DNA of 64,000 nucleotides from CAXBID01 sp963815305 (GTDB taxonomy: Bacteria > Bacteroidota > Bacteroidia > Flavobacteriales > Flavobacteriaceae), in contig CAWFFW010000002.1 in the NCBI GenBank assembly GCA_963815305.1, forward strand, positions 620,001 to 684,000, read 5' to 3'. Position 1 is the first letter of the stretch; every line of letters begins with the position of its first letter. Positions 55,341-64,000 of this stretch are shown one piece after another. The notes below the pieces were generated by a model. The model saw only the letters and a program-made list of their open reading frames with translations. It had not been told where the DNA came from and made no database searches. A program made the position numbers and the translations under genes.

Positions 55341-56363
55341 TTACAATTTTTGTTCACCTTCTTTACCATATTCTTTTTTGTAAATACGAACGATAATTAA
55401 GAATAAACTAATGAGTAGTGGTCCAAAAATTAAACCTACAAAACCAAACAAAGGAAGCCCAACTATAACCCCAAGCAAGGTGATTAATGGATGTACATCG
55501 TCTAATTTACGGAGCACAACCAGTCTAATCAAATTATCGGTAGATCCAACTACAATAATACCATATAACAAGATTCCCCAAGCTTGTAACGGGCTACCTG
55601 TTGAAAGCATCAAAATAAACACTGGAATAGTACCCAGAAGACTTCCAACAAAAGGTATCATAGAACCAAATGCTACAATAACCGCCCAAAAAAAAGGATC
55701 ACTCACACCAAATATTAAAAACCCAATTAAGGCCACAAGGCCTTGCGCTAAAGCAACCATAGGTATGCCTAGAGAATTCGCACGAACCATTTGACGTGTT
55801 TCTTCTCCAATAATTTTTAAACTATCGCCGCTTATAGGAATATACTCAAATAAAGATTCTTTTAATTTTTTGCGATTTGTAAGCATATAATACAATAAAA
55901 AATACATGATAGAAATGGCAATTAGCGAAGTAAAAGTACCGCCAGCCAAACCTTGTAAATTTTCAGTTAGCCAACCTGATATTGAAGACACATCTATTTG
56001 AGATGTTAAATTATAACCCAACATAGTTTCCCAATCTTTTAATTGAGTCTCAGCAGCTTTAATTACCCTTTCAGAATTATCCACAGCAATCCCAATTTTA
56101 TTACCAAGCATACCTACAATGCCAACTACTGGTAACAGAATGACTAAAAATGATAGAAACATTAAAAAACTAGCTGCTAAATTTGTATTCCAACCGCTTT
56201 TTACCAATTTAGTCATGGTCTTTCTTAATAACACATATAGCGTTATGGCGCCTAATATACCTGAGAAGTAAGGAAGCATCTCTCTGAATATTAAACTACC
56301 AATAAGGATTATTAAAAGAAGTATAAAGATTTGACGAATTACTTTCGCACTAATTGCTGCCAT
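55341..56363 (-). CDS. AI-2E family permease-like membrane protein
   Basis: A 340-residue protein with about eight membrane helices and the AI-2E/PerM pattern: MFLSFLVILLPVVGIVG, the loop ISGWLTENLQGL, ISIMYFLLYYMLTNRKKLK, FGSMIPFVGSLLGTIPVFIL and GLPLFGFVGLIFGPLL. The family is widespread; substrates of most members are unknown (some are sodium/proton antiporters or quorum-signal exporters). It stands alone on the minus strand. Confidence 0.9.
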   Translation of the reverse strand: MAAISAKVIRQIFILLLIILIGSLIFREMLPYFSGILGAITLYVLLRKTMTKLVKSGWNTNLAASFLMFLSFLVILLPVVGIVGMLGNKIGIAVDNSERVIKAAETQLKDWETMLGYNLTSQIDVSSISGWLTENLQGLAGGTFTSLIAISIMYFLLYYMLTNRKKLKESLFEYIPISGDSLKIIGEETRQMVRANSLGIPMVALAQGLVALIGFLIFGVSDPFFWAVIVAFGSMIPFVGSLLGTIPVFILMLSTGSPLQAWGILLYGIIVVGSTDNLIRLVVLRKLDDVHPLITLLGVIVGLPLFGFVGLIFGPLLISLFLIIVRIYKKEYGKEGEQKL

Positions 56364-56650
56364 ATAAGTTTTAGATAATAGTAATTGCTTTAAATTTATG
56401 TTTCAATTTTCAAAGTTTCTCTAGCTATAAATTTTCGTTTCCACTATTTATATACTGATACATTGTTATACAAATATGAAAATACATAACTATAATACTT
56501 AGCCTAATCAATAAAAAAATTAACCTCAATAGATGTGTTAGAAATTTTATTGAGTTAAGAAGTTTTTCTTTTAAGACAAAGTAACCACTTTATTTCAAGT
56601 ATATTAAGGTATCAATTTAAAATAAATGTTTAATTTAAAAATTATTAATT

Positions 56651-56839
56651 ATGAATAAGGATCAATTAGAAGGTAAGTGGAAACAAATTAAAGGGAACTT
56701 TAAACAAAAATACGGAGAATTAACAGATGAAGATTTAACATACTCTGAAGGAAAATTTGATGAAATGATGGGAAAACTTCAAGAGAAAACGGGAAAGAAA
56801 AAAGAAGAATTGAAAAAAGAAATTGAAGAATGGTCATAA
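56651..56839 (+). CDS. CsbD-family stress protein
   Basis: A 62-residue hydrophilic protein, MNKDQLEGKWKQIKGNFKQK, then YGELTDEDLTYSEGKFDEM and GKLQEKTGKKKEELKKEI: the complete CsbD domain. Family members are general-stress proteins of unknown mechanism. It ends at a strong terminator. Confidence 0.92.
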   Translation: MNKDQLEGKWKQIKGNFKQKYGELTDEDLTYSEGKFDEMMGKLQEKTGKKKEELKKEIEEWS

Positions 56840-56860
56840 ATTAATAAAATTTAGACCTAT

Positions 56861-56895
56861 AAATAACCCTCTAATTTAAACTAGAGGGTTATTTA
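56861..56895. terminator. Bidirectional terminator
   Basis: AAATAACCCTCTA pairs with TAGAGGGTTATTT around a short AT loop, between convergent csbD and yihY-like genes. Confidence 0.8.
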
Positions 56896-56932
56896 TTTTT
56901 TATTAAAGCTCACTTTTAAAAGTATTACTATT

Positions 56933-57838
56933 TTAGTTTTTAGTTTTTACTTCAGATTTAGGTTTTATACCCAACCCATAACGCTCTGAATAAATAAGAG
57001 TGAACTCTGCGCCAAAAAATAAAATTAGGCAAGAATACGAAACCCATAATAAAATTAAAACAATAGTTCCCGCTGCTCCATATGTTGAGCCTGGATCTGC
57101 TTTCCCAAAATACAATCCTAGCAGAGATTTACCAACTACAAATAATATAGATGTGATTAATGCGCCTATCCAAACCGTTTTCCACCTTATTTTAGCATCA
57201 GGTAAATATTTAAAAATTAGTGCAAATAAAACAGTTATAATACCAACTGATACTATAAAGTCTAGAACAAAAGCGATATATACAATAATGTCTGGAAGAA
57301 TACTTCTCACATAGTTATTTAACGCCGAAATACCTGTTGTAATTAAAAAACTAATAAGCAATAAGAAACCAATAACTAAAATAAAAGCAAAACTTCTAGC
57401 ACGATCGAGCACAATCTTCAAATAACTCATTTTTATTTTTGAAGATATTTGCCAAATTTGATTTAAAGATTGTTGTAAATGATAAAAAACCCCTGTAGCC
57501 CCAAAAATTAAAATTATGATACCTAACACGGTTGCCATAGTGCTTTTATTCTCATTTTGTGTTTCTAGCATCATAGATCTAATAGACTCTGCCGCATCTT
57601 TACCCAATGCTGTAGAAATTTCATCAGTTAACTGACCTTGAACTATTTCAACACCCCAAACTGAGCCCACTAAATTGATAATAATAACCAACAGGCCTGG
57701 TAATGAAAGTACCGCGTAGTAAGCCACAATAGCGCTTAACCGAAATGGATTACTAGCGTCCCAAGCTTTGTATGTATCTATAATTAAAGAAGGTAAATGC
57801 TTAATTTTAAACGTATTTGATTCTGATTTAGATGTCAT
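56933..57838 (-). CDS. YihY/virulence factor BrkB family membrane protein
   Basis: A polytopic protein with six helices and the YihY pattern: FRLSAIVAYYAVLSLPGLLV, the loop NENKSTMATVLGIIILIFGA, FHLQQSLNQIWQI, YLPDAKIRWKTVWIGALIT and GTYGAAGTIVLILLWVSYS. The frame opens at 57862, but the ATG at 57838 lies one base beyond the stop of the upstream reductase and is the likelier start. Function unclear. Confidence 0.88.
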   Translation of the reverse strand: MTSKSESNTFKIKHLPSLIIDTYKAWDASNPFRLSAIVAYYAVLSLPGLLVIIINLVGSVWGVEIVQGQLTDEISTALGKDAAESIRSMMLETQNENKSTMATVLGIIILIFGATGVFYHLQQSLNQIWQISSKIKMSYLKIVLDRARSFAFILVIGFLLLISFLITTGISALNNYVRSILPDIIVYIAFVLDFIVSVGIITVLFALIFKYLPDAKIRWKTVWIGALITSILFVVGKSLLGLYFGKADPGSTYGAAGTIVLILLWVSYSCLILFFGAEFTLIYSERYGLGIKPKSEVKTKN

Positions 57839-57839
57839 T

Positions 57840-59189
57840 TTATACCATGCTTTTAATATCATTACTCCATGATGGGTAGGTAAACACCATATTTTTTACC
57901 TCATCTACAGTTATTTTTTTTTGTATTATTACAGCAAACAAATTAATTGTTTCTGCGGCATCGGGTCCTATTAAATGTGCTCCTACAACTTCGTTTGTGC
58001 GCTTATTTATCAAAATCTTATAAGCGTAAATACTTTGATTGATACGTTTTGCATTATACCAGTTTTCAGCAGATTTATAATTAACGATAACATTTTTATA
58101 TCTTTTTTTTGCTTCAGCTTCTTGAAAGCCCACAGATGCCAAATTTGGTAATGTAAACACAACAGAAGGCACTAAAGGGGTATTTATTTTTTTAATATTA
58201 TTATTTATAATGTTTTCTGAAACCACATGAGCTTCAATTCCAGACAAGGGGGTTAGCGGTAGACTATGATTGGCCACATCTCCGCATGTATAAACATTCA
58301 AATTTGTGGGATTCTGCATAAAATCATTACACTGAACGCCATCATCAGAAAAAGCAACGTTTCCATTATCTAAATCTAGTGAATCTATAGCTGGAATTCT
58401 ACCTGCAGTATTAAAAACTGTTCTAGTTTTTAATACCTGTTCTGTACCATCAAGATTATAATATATTTTGTGATTTTTTTTCAATTTTTTGATTTTTGAA
58501 ACCTTAACATTGAAAATAAACTTGATACCAATTTTCTTTGAAGCTTTAATTAATGCTAAAACCAAATCCCCATCAAAAGCACTCAACGCACTATCTCCAC
58601 TTTCAATAATTGTGACTTTGCTACCACATCTTGCTGCAATATGCGCAAATTCCAATCCTATATAACCAGCACCGATAAAAACAATGCGCTTTGGTAACTT
58701 TTTCATTTTAAGGAAGTCATCACTCGTTTTAAGTAAATCATTACCCTTAAAACTTAATTTACGTGGTATTCTGCCTGTGGCTATTACTATTTTTTTAGCA
58801 CGCACTATTTTACCTTCAACAGACAGTGTGTTCTCGTCAATAAAACGGGGTGATTGATGAAATAATTTAATACCTAATTCTTCTAATTTATTCTCAAGGG
58901 CAGGAGGAATATTTTTGGTCAGTTTTCTTTTAAATTTCTGTAACGCCTTCCAATTTAATTTAGGTAATGAAGCGACACCTTTTCCTTCCAATTTTTTTGC
59001 GAATTCTAAAACCTCCGTAGGTCCTAAAATTAGTTTTTTAGGATCGCATCCTCTATTTGCACAAGTACCACCATATTCTCTATTGTCTGTTATAGCTGTT
59101 TTTAAACCTTTATTTACGCATGCTTTTGCTACTTGACGGCCTGCCACACCGCTACCGATAACAAAAACATCAAATTCTAAATTATCCAT
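57840..59189 (-). CDS. Pyridine nucleotide-disulfide oxidoreductase (class I)
   Basis: A 449-residue flavoprotein like glutathione or dihydrolipoyl reductase. FAD motif GSGVAGRQVAKACVNKG, redox Cys pair in GGTCANRGCDPKKL, NAD(P) motif VFIGAGYIGLEFAHIAA, second FAD motif VYTCGDVANHSLPL. In the C-terminal domain the catalytic His-Pro of the family is replaced: TYPSWSNDI. The same variant occurs in many uncharacterised Bacteroidota enzymes; the substrate is unknown. The YihY-like gene follows at once. Confidence 0.88.
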   Translation of the reverse strand: MDNLEFDVFVIGSGVAGRQVAKACVNKGLKTAITDNREYGGTCANRGCDPKKLILGPTEVLEFAKKLEGKGVASLPKLNWKALQKFKRKLTKNIPPALENKLEELGIKLFHQSPRFIDENTLSVEGKIVRAKKIVIATGRIPRKLSFKGNDLLKTSDDFLKMKKLPKRIVFIGAGYIGLEFAHIAARCGSKVTIIESGDSALSAFDGDLVLALIKASKKIGIKFIFNVKVSKIKKLKKNHKIYYNLDGTEQVLKTRTVFNTAGRIPAIDSLDLDNGNVAFSDDGVQCNDFMQNPTNLNVYTCGDVANHSLPLTPLSGIEAHVVSENIINNNIKKINTPLVPSVVFTLPNLASVGFQEAEAKKRYKNVIVNYKSAENWYNAKRINQSIYAYKILINKRTNEVVGAHLIGPDAAETINLFAVIIQKKITVDEVKNMVFTYPSWSNDIKSMV

Positions 59190-59511
59190 TTTATAAATTT
59201 AAAATTAAACTATAATTGACAGTGACTTATACGCTAATTATATTAATCCAATAGATTAATATGCTTATGTTTTATGTAAGAGATAGAAGTATCATTTTAA
59301 AATTGCACTTGTTACCCGAATTAATAACTTATTTTATTAGATCTTTTCTTTTGTTTTTGCTTTAAAATGATAGACTATGTAAATAAGAATTAGTCTGATT
59401 TTTACAAAAAGACTAATGGTTTTATTTTTTTCTAAATACCCGTAATTAAAAATAATAAATAACTTAGCTAATTAAATTCAAAGGTTTGATTTAAACGTGT
59501 CTAAACCATTT
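59190..59511. other. Intergenic region without genes
   Basis: AT-rich; no supported gene, RNA or repeat seen between the reductase and glpF. Confidence 0.5.
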
Positions 59512-60240
59512 TTAAGCTAACAACAACATTATAAAAGCCGCAAGTGAGGCTCCTAAAATAGGTCCAAGAACTGGAATCCAAGAATAACTCCAATCACTAG
59601 ATGCTTTATTTTTAATAGGGAGTATGGCATGTATAATTCTAGGTCCTAAATCTCTAGCAGGATTAATGGCATAACCTGTTGTGCCGCCTAACGACAAACC
59701 AATAACCCAGACTAACAATGCTACTGGCAGTGCTCCTAAAGAACCTAAACCAACAGCCACTTTTGTATCTGTAATCGTAGCATTAGTGAAATATAATATA
59801 GTAAATAGTAATACAAAAGCACCAACAGTTTCACTGAATAAGTTGAAAAAAGTATTCCTAATAGCTGGAGCTGTACAAAAAACGGCTTTTTTAGCATCTG
59901 CATCTTCCGTGATATCAAAATGGGGTTTGTAGAAGAGCCACACTGCACAGGCCCCCAACATAGCACCAATCATTTGCGCTAATATATAAGACGGTACTAA
60001 TTCCCAAGAAAATTTACCGGCTATAGCAAGACTTATGCTTACGGCAGGATTAATATGTGCCCCACTGTAAGGTCCTGCAATTACAACCGCAACATACACA
60101 GCCAAAGCCCAACCTGTTGTAATAACCATCCAACCACTATTATTACCCATAGTTTTATTTAATACAACATTAGCTACAACGCCTCCTCCCAATAAAATAA
60201 GAACGGCGGTGCCAATAATCTCTGAAATAAATGGTGTCAT
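59512..60240 (-). CDS. glpF: Glycerol uptake facilitator (MIP family)
   Basis: A 242-residue channel with six membrane helices and both NPA boxes, GAHINPAVSISLAI and GYAINPARDLGPR; the Asp after the second box marks an aquaglyceroporin rather than a water channel. It admits glycerol to the cytoplasm for GlpK. Last gene of the leftward glpD-glpK-glpF cluster, 23 bp after glpK. Confidence 0.93.
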   Translation of the reverse strand: MTPFISEIIGTAVLILLGGGVVANVVLNKTMGNNSGWMVITTGWALAVYVAVVIAGPYSGAHINPAVSISLAIAGKFSWELVPSYILAQMIGAMLGACAVWLFYKPHFDITEDADAKKAVFCTAPAIRNTFFNLFSETVGAFVLLFTILYFTNATITDTKVAVGLGSLGALPVALLVWVIGLSLGGTTGYAINPARDLGPRIIHAILPIKNKASSDWSYSWIPVLGPILGASLAAFIMLLLA

Positions 60241-60263
60241 ACTATTATTTTATTTTTAATAAG

Positions 60264-61756
60264 TTAGTTTTTTGTCCAATACACCAAAGCATCAATGGCT
60301 TTGTACCAACCTTTAATTTCACGTTCAATATCTTTTCTATCGGTGGTAGGCATAAATGTTTTGTCTGTTTGCCATATATCCTGAATTTCTTCGGTATTTT
60401 CCCAGTACCCAACAGCTAAACCTGCTAAAAATGCGGCCCCCATAGCCGTTGTTTCTACTATTTTTGGGCGCACCGTGATTGTATTTAATATATCGGCTTG
60501 AAACTGCATAAGCATATTATTTATGGTAGCTCCACCATCAACTCGCAATTCTTGAATTGAAATACCTGAATCTGCTTCCATAGCCTTCAAAACATCCATA
60601 GTTTGATAAGCAATAGATTCTAAAGCTGCACGAGCAACGTGAGCGTCTGTTGTGCCTCTTGTCATTCCAAACATAGTGCCCTGTGCTTGCTGATTCCAAT
60701 GCGGGGCTCCCAAGCCAGCAAAAGCTGGAACGAAATAAAGACCTTCAGAGCTATCAACCGAACTCGCCAATGTCTCTACCTCAACAGAGGTTCTAATAAT
60801 TTTTAAACCATCTCTTAACCATTGCACTACGGCACCAGCAATAAATATACTTCCTTCTAACGCATATTGTGTTTTACCATTTATTTTCCATGCTACCGTT
60901 GTTAATAAATTATTTTTTGACACAATAGGCTTGTCGCCTACATTCATCAACATAAAACAACCAGTACCATAGGTGTTTTTAACCATACCCGGTTTAGTAC
61001 ACATTTGTCCAAATAAAGCCGCTTGCTGATCTCCCGCTATTCCCGAAATAGGAATTTTAGTATCAAAAAACGTAGACTTTGTATGGCCATACACTTCACT
61101 GGACTGTTTAACTTCTGGCAACATACTTTTAGGAATATCAAATAACTCTAGCAACTCATCATCCCATGCCATGGAATTGATATTAAAAAGCAAAGTTCTT
61201 GATGCATTAGTCACATCTGTTATATGCTGGTCGCCTTTTGTAAAATTCCAAATCAACCAAGAATCAATGGTTCCCATTAAAAGTTCTCCTGATTCAGCTT
61301 TTTTTTTGCGCCTTCAACGTTATCTAAAATCCATTTTACCTTGGTTCCAGAAAAATATGAATCAATGACTAATCCTGTTTTTTCTCTAATGAAACTACTC
61401 TTTCCCTGTTTTTTGAGTTTGTCGCAAAATGATGACGTTCTTTTGTCCTGCCAAACGATGGCATTATAAACGGGCTTCCCTGATTTTTTATCCCAAACCA
61501 CCACGGTTTCACGCTGATTAGTGATCCCAATGGCTGCAATATTTTTAGCATTTAAATTTTTATTCGTAATCGCTTCTGCCGCAACTCCTGCTTGGGTAGA
61601 CCAAATTTCATTAGGATCATGTTCAACCCAACCTGGTTTTGGAAAATATTGTGTGAATTCTTTTTGAGCCACAGAAATAATACGGCCTTTTTTATCAAAA
61701 ACTATAGCTCTTGAACTTGTGGTTCCTTGATCTAACGACAAAATATATTTTTCCAT
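60264..61756 (-). pseudogene. glpK: Glycerol kinase, interrupted by a homopolymer frameshift
   Basis: Two frames join into a full-length kinase of about 498 residues. The first (61277-61756) has the ATP-binding start LSLDQGTTSSRAIVFD and NAIVWQDKRT; the second (60264-61277) has GIAGDQQAALFGQMCTKPGM, GLGAPHWNQQAQGTMFGMTR and ELRVDGGATINN. They are separated by a run of eight A on the coding strand (61309-61316) where seven would keep frame. It phosphorylates glycerol. As glpD and glpF are intact, the extra base may be an assembly error or a phase-variable tract rather than true loss. Confidence 0.85.
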
Positions 61757-61773
61757 GTTTTCAAGTTGTTTTT

Positions 61774-63357
61774 TTAAATTTTTATAAAGTATTGACTTGC
61801 TAATTCTATAAAATTAGAAATTTGCATTTGTCTCCATTTTTCATTCCTATTTAATTCATCTGCCAGTATCGTTGCAACTATAGGTGCAATTTCAATTGAA
61901 GCTCTCGCGTCCAAAAACAATACTCTAACTCGTCTTGCTAAAACATCTTCAATGGTTCTTGCCATTTCGTTTCTAACGGCCCAAACAACTTCGGCCTTCG
62001 TGAATTCCAACCTCTGGTGTAATTTCTCTCCTAAAGCAGGGTTGTCTTTAATAAGTTTCTTAATATCTTTTTGATCGCTACCATAAATATATAGATGATT
62101 GGAACCGTTAGAAGAACCATTTGCACCATGAATTGGCAAATCCTTAGTTCTGCATGGTTTATCCATCAGCATTCCCAAATGAATAGCTTTATTAACGGTG
62201 TCTTGTGCCATGCGTCTATAAGTGGTCCATTTTCCACCTGTGATCGTAATTAGACCAGAATTCGAAACGATAATTTTGTGACTTCTCGAAATTTCTTTTG
62301 TCTTTTCGGATTTATCTTTTGGGGCAGCCAATGGTCTTAAACCCACGAAAATGCTTAAAACATCACGCTTACTTACATTTTTATTAAGATATTTATTTGC
62401 AGTAGACAGTATAAAATCAATTTCTTTATCAAGAGGTTTAGGTTCTAAACTATGACTATCCAGCAAGGTATCTGTTGTACCTACCACAACTCTATTGTGC
62501 CAAGGCACTAAAAATAATACACGACCATCATCTGTTTTTGGAATCATAATAGCATCATTTCCATCTAAAAATGATTTATCTAAAACCAAATGAATCCCTT
62601 GGCTAGGGCGCACTATGTTTTTTGCTTGTGCATTATCCATTTGTAAAATATCATCTGTAAAAACACCTGTCGCATTTACAACTACCTTAGACTTTAACGT
62701 ATAAAGCTTACCCGTCTCCGTATCTCTAGTAACCAAACCATTTATACTATTATTAGCATTTTTTAAGAGTTTTTCAACTTTAAAATGGTTTAGAACTGTC
62801 GCTTTATGTTTTATACAAGTTTGAGCCATATTAATGGCCAATCTAGAATCGTCAAATTGACCATCATAATATACGACGCCTCCTTTTAGATTATCATTTT
62901 CTATTGTTTTCAGTCTTGAAAGTGTTTCTTTTTTTGAGATTCTTGTGGATTTTCCAAAACTCAATTTGCCTGCTAAAATATCATATACTTTAAGACCAAT
63001 AGTGTACTTTAAAGTATCCCACCACGTGTAATTTGGAATAATAAAAGACTGATTCCTAGCTAAGTGTGATGCATTTTTTAACAGCAAACCTCTTTCATAC
63101 AAGGCTTCTTTAACCAAATCTATATGACCTTGGGCTAAATAGCGAACACCGCCATGAAGCAATTTAGTACTTCTACTTGATGTCCCTTTAGCAAAATCCA
63201 CTTGCTCTAACAATAAGGTTTTAAAACCACGTGTGGTACTATCCAATGCAACTCCCAAACCCGTTGCTCCTCCTCCAATAACGATAACATCCCAATTAGA
63301 ATTTTCTTCTATTTGTTTAACTAACAGGTCTCTCTTAAATATATTATTTTCGTTCAA
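61774..63357 (-). CDS. glpD: Glycerol-3-phosphate dehydrogenase, aerobic FAD type
   Basis: A 527-residue flavoenzyme with VIVIGGGATGLGVALDSTTR (FAD), KGTSSRSTKLLHGGVRYL, VVNATGVFTDDI, RPSQGIHLVLDKSF, VVVGTTDTLL and the late GGKWTTYRRMAQDTV. It oxidises glycerol-3-phosphate to dihydroxyacetone phosphate at the inner membrane and feeds quinones. First gene of the glpDKF cluster, 17 bp before glpK. Confidence 0.95.
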   Translation of the reverse strand: MNENNIFKRDLLVKQIEENSNWDVIVIGGGATGLGVALDSTTRGFKTLLLEQVDFAKGTSSRSTKLLHGGVRYLAQGHIDLVKEALYERGLLLKNASHLARNQSFIIPNYTWWDTLKYTIGLKVYDILAGKLSFGKSTRISKKETLSRLKTIENDNLKGGVVYYDGQFDDSRLAINMAQTCIKHKATVLNHFKVEKLLKNANNSINGLVTRDTETGKLYTLKSKVVVNATGVFTDDILQMDNAQAKNIVRPSQGIHLVLDKSFLDGNDAIMIPKTDDGRVLFLVPWHNRVVVGTTDTLLDSHSLEPKPLDKEIDFILSTANKYLNKNVSKRDVLSIFVGLRPLAAPKDKSEKTKEISRSHKIIVSNSGLITITGGKWTTYRRMAQDTVNKAIHLGMLMDKPCRTKDLPIHGANGSSNGSNHLYIYGSDQKDIKKLIKDNPALGEKLHQRLEFTKAEVVWAVRNEMARTIEDVLARRVRVLFLDARASIEIAPIVATILADELNRNEKWRQMQISNFIELASQYFIKI

Positions 63358-63420
63358 TTGGTATTTTTATTAAAATTATATTTCTTTTTCTTATACTGCT
63401 AAACTAAATTCTTTCATGTC

Positions 63421-64000
63421 CTATTCAGTTACTATAAAAGATGTTTCTAATGCCGAATAGGAATCACCACCAATCCACACATTAAAATCTCCAGGCTCTA
63501 CCTCCCATTTTTTATTAATCGTATAAAACTCTAGCGTTTTAGCATTTATAATAAAGTTAATGGTTTTTGTTTCTCCTGCTTTAAACATTATTTTTTTAAA
63601 ATCCTTTAATTCTTTTATGGGGCGTGTAATACTACCCACTAAATCTCTAATATAAAGCTGAACAACTTCTTCTCCATTTTTAGTACCTGTATTTGTTATA
63701 TCGACAGATATTTTTAATTTGCCGTTTACAGACATCTCTTTTTTATCCATACTTAATTTTTTATATTCAAAAGTGGTATAGCTTAATCCGAAACCAAATG
63801 GATATAATGCTGTTTTTGGAATATCCCTATAACCTGAATACGTTACATGCTTTGGGCTTGATGGTCTACCAGTCATTTTCTGACTATAATATAAGGGTTC
63901 TTGACCTACATGATGCGGAAAAGAGACAGGTAACTTGCCAGAAGGATTATAATCTCCAAATACCACGTCGGCAATAGCATGTCCAGATTCTGAGCCCAAA
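63421..64000 (-). CDS. Beta-glucosidase, GH3 family, C-terminal part (runs off the window)
   Basis: The last 193 codons of a GH3 enzyme. Visible are the C-terminal sandwich end (GDYNPSGKLPVSFPHHVGQE), the YPFGFGLSYTTFEY motif and the fibronectin-III-like domain (VDITNTGTKNGEEVVQLYIR, RPIKELKDFKKIMFKAGETK). The catalytic domain and true start lie beyond 64000. The enzyme would release glucose from beta-glucosides, probably in the periplasm. Confidence 0.9.
   Translation of the reverse strand, partial: LGSESGHAIADVVFGDYNPSGKLPVSFPHHVGQEPLYYSQKMTGRPSSPKHVTYSGYRDIPKTALYPFGFGLSYTTFEYKKLSMDKKEMSVNGKLKISVDITNTGTKNGEEVVQLYIRDLVGSITRPIKELKDFKKIMFKAGETKTINFIINAKTLEFYTINKKWEVEPGDFNVWIGGDSYSALETSFIVTE

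Overview
The window is AT-rich DNA from a member of the Bacteroidota, most likely a marine-type Flavobacteriaceae. Support comes from FecI/FecR/SusC-type genes, DUF6443 YD-repeat proteins, promoters with a TAnnTTTG -7 box, a Bacteroidota-type tyrosine integrase and a general lack of Shine-Dalgarno sequences.

Layout. (1) 1-1317 is left chromosomal flank with a CBM9-like protein gene. (2) About 1318-49177 reads as one integrated element of about 47.9 kb inserted in the 3' end of tRNA-Pro(GGG). Thirteen bases of the tRNA end recur as a direct repeat at 1318-1330 and 49165-49177. A tyrosine integrase gene lies beside the tRNA, and 12-bp-spaced GGTAAC arm-type repeats lie inside both ends. (3) 49178-64000 is ordinary chromosome: small envelope or stress proteins, hemerythrin, an AraC regulator, thioredoxin reductase, peroxiredoxin-like and ArsC-like proteins, an AI-2E-type permease, CsbD, YihY, a disulfide oxidoreductase, a glycerol utilisation operon (glpD-glpK-glpF, with glpK frameshifted at a homopolymer) and the end of a GH3 glucosidase.

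Inside the element. The left end carries accessory and decaying DNA: a ParE/antitoxin pair, two XRE regulators (one broken), a sigma/anti-sigma/SusC locus with a frameshifted fecR and a susC cut by an IS110 insertion, then DUF6876 and ssb. The core is a type II secretion / type IV pilus-like machine split into two operons. The leftward operon at 9632-14375 encodes F, J-like, I-like, K-like, C/P-like proteins and two lipoproteins. The rightward operon at 40391-47396 encodes a response regulator and G, O, E, D, L-like and M-like proteins. Between them lie two related YD-repeat toxin cassettes. Each has an SpvB/TcB-like YD protein, an identical 148-residue secreted protein, a DUF6443-RHS protein with a different C-terminal tip (unknown in one, JAB-like in the other) and a small downstream candidate immunity gene. 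An operon with an S74-chaperone tail-fibre protein, a Skp/OmpH-like protein, an O-antigen-ligase/TPR protein and a transglutaminase/discoidin-like protein lies between the cassettes, as does an XRE regulator.

Six promoters share one composite site of exactly 57 bp: TAAGG-N5-CCTTA-N7-TAAGG, with a TAnnTTTG-like box at a fixed distance. They precede both secretion operons, both toxin cassettes, the tail-fibre/ligase operon and a DDE recombinase gene. I infer one regulon: a mobile, coordinately controlled secretion apparatus with polymorphic YD-repeat effectors. No conjugation or relaxase gene was seen.
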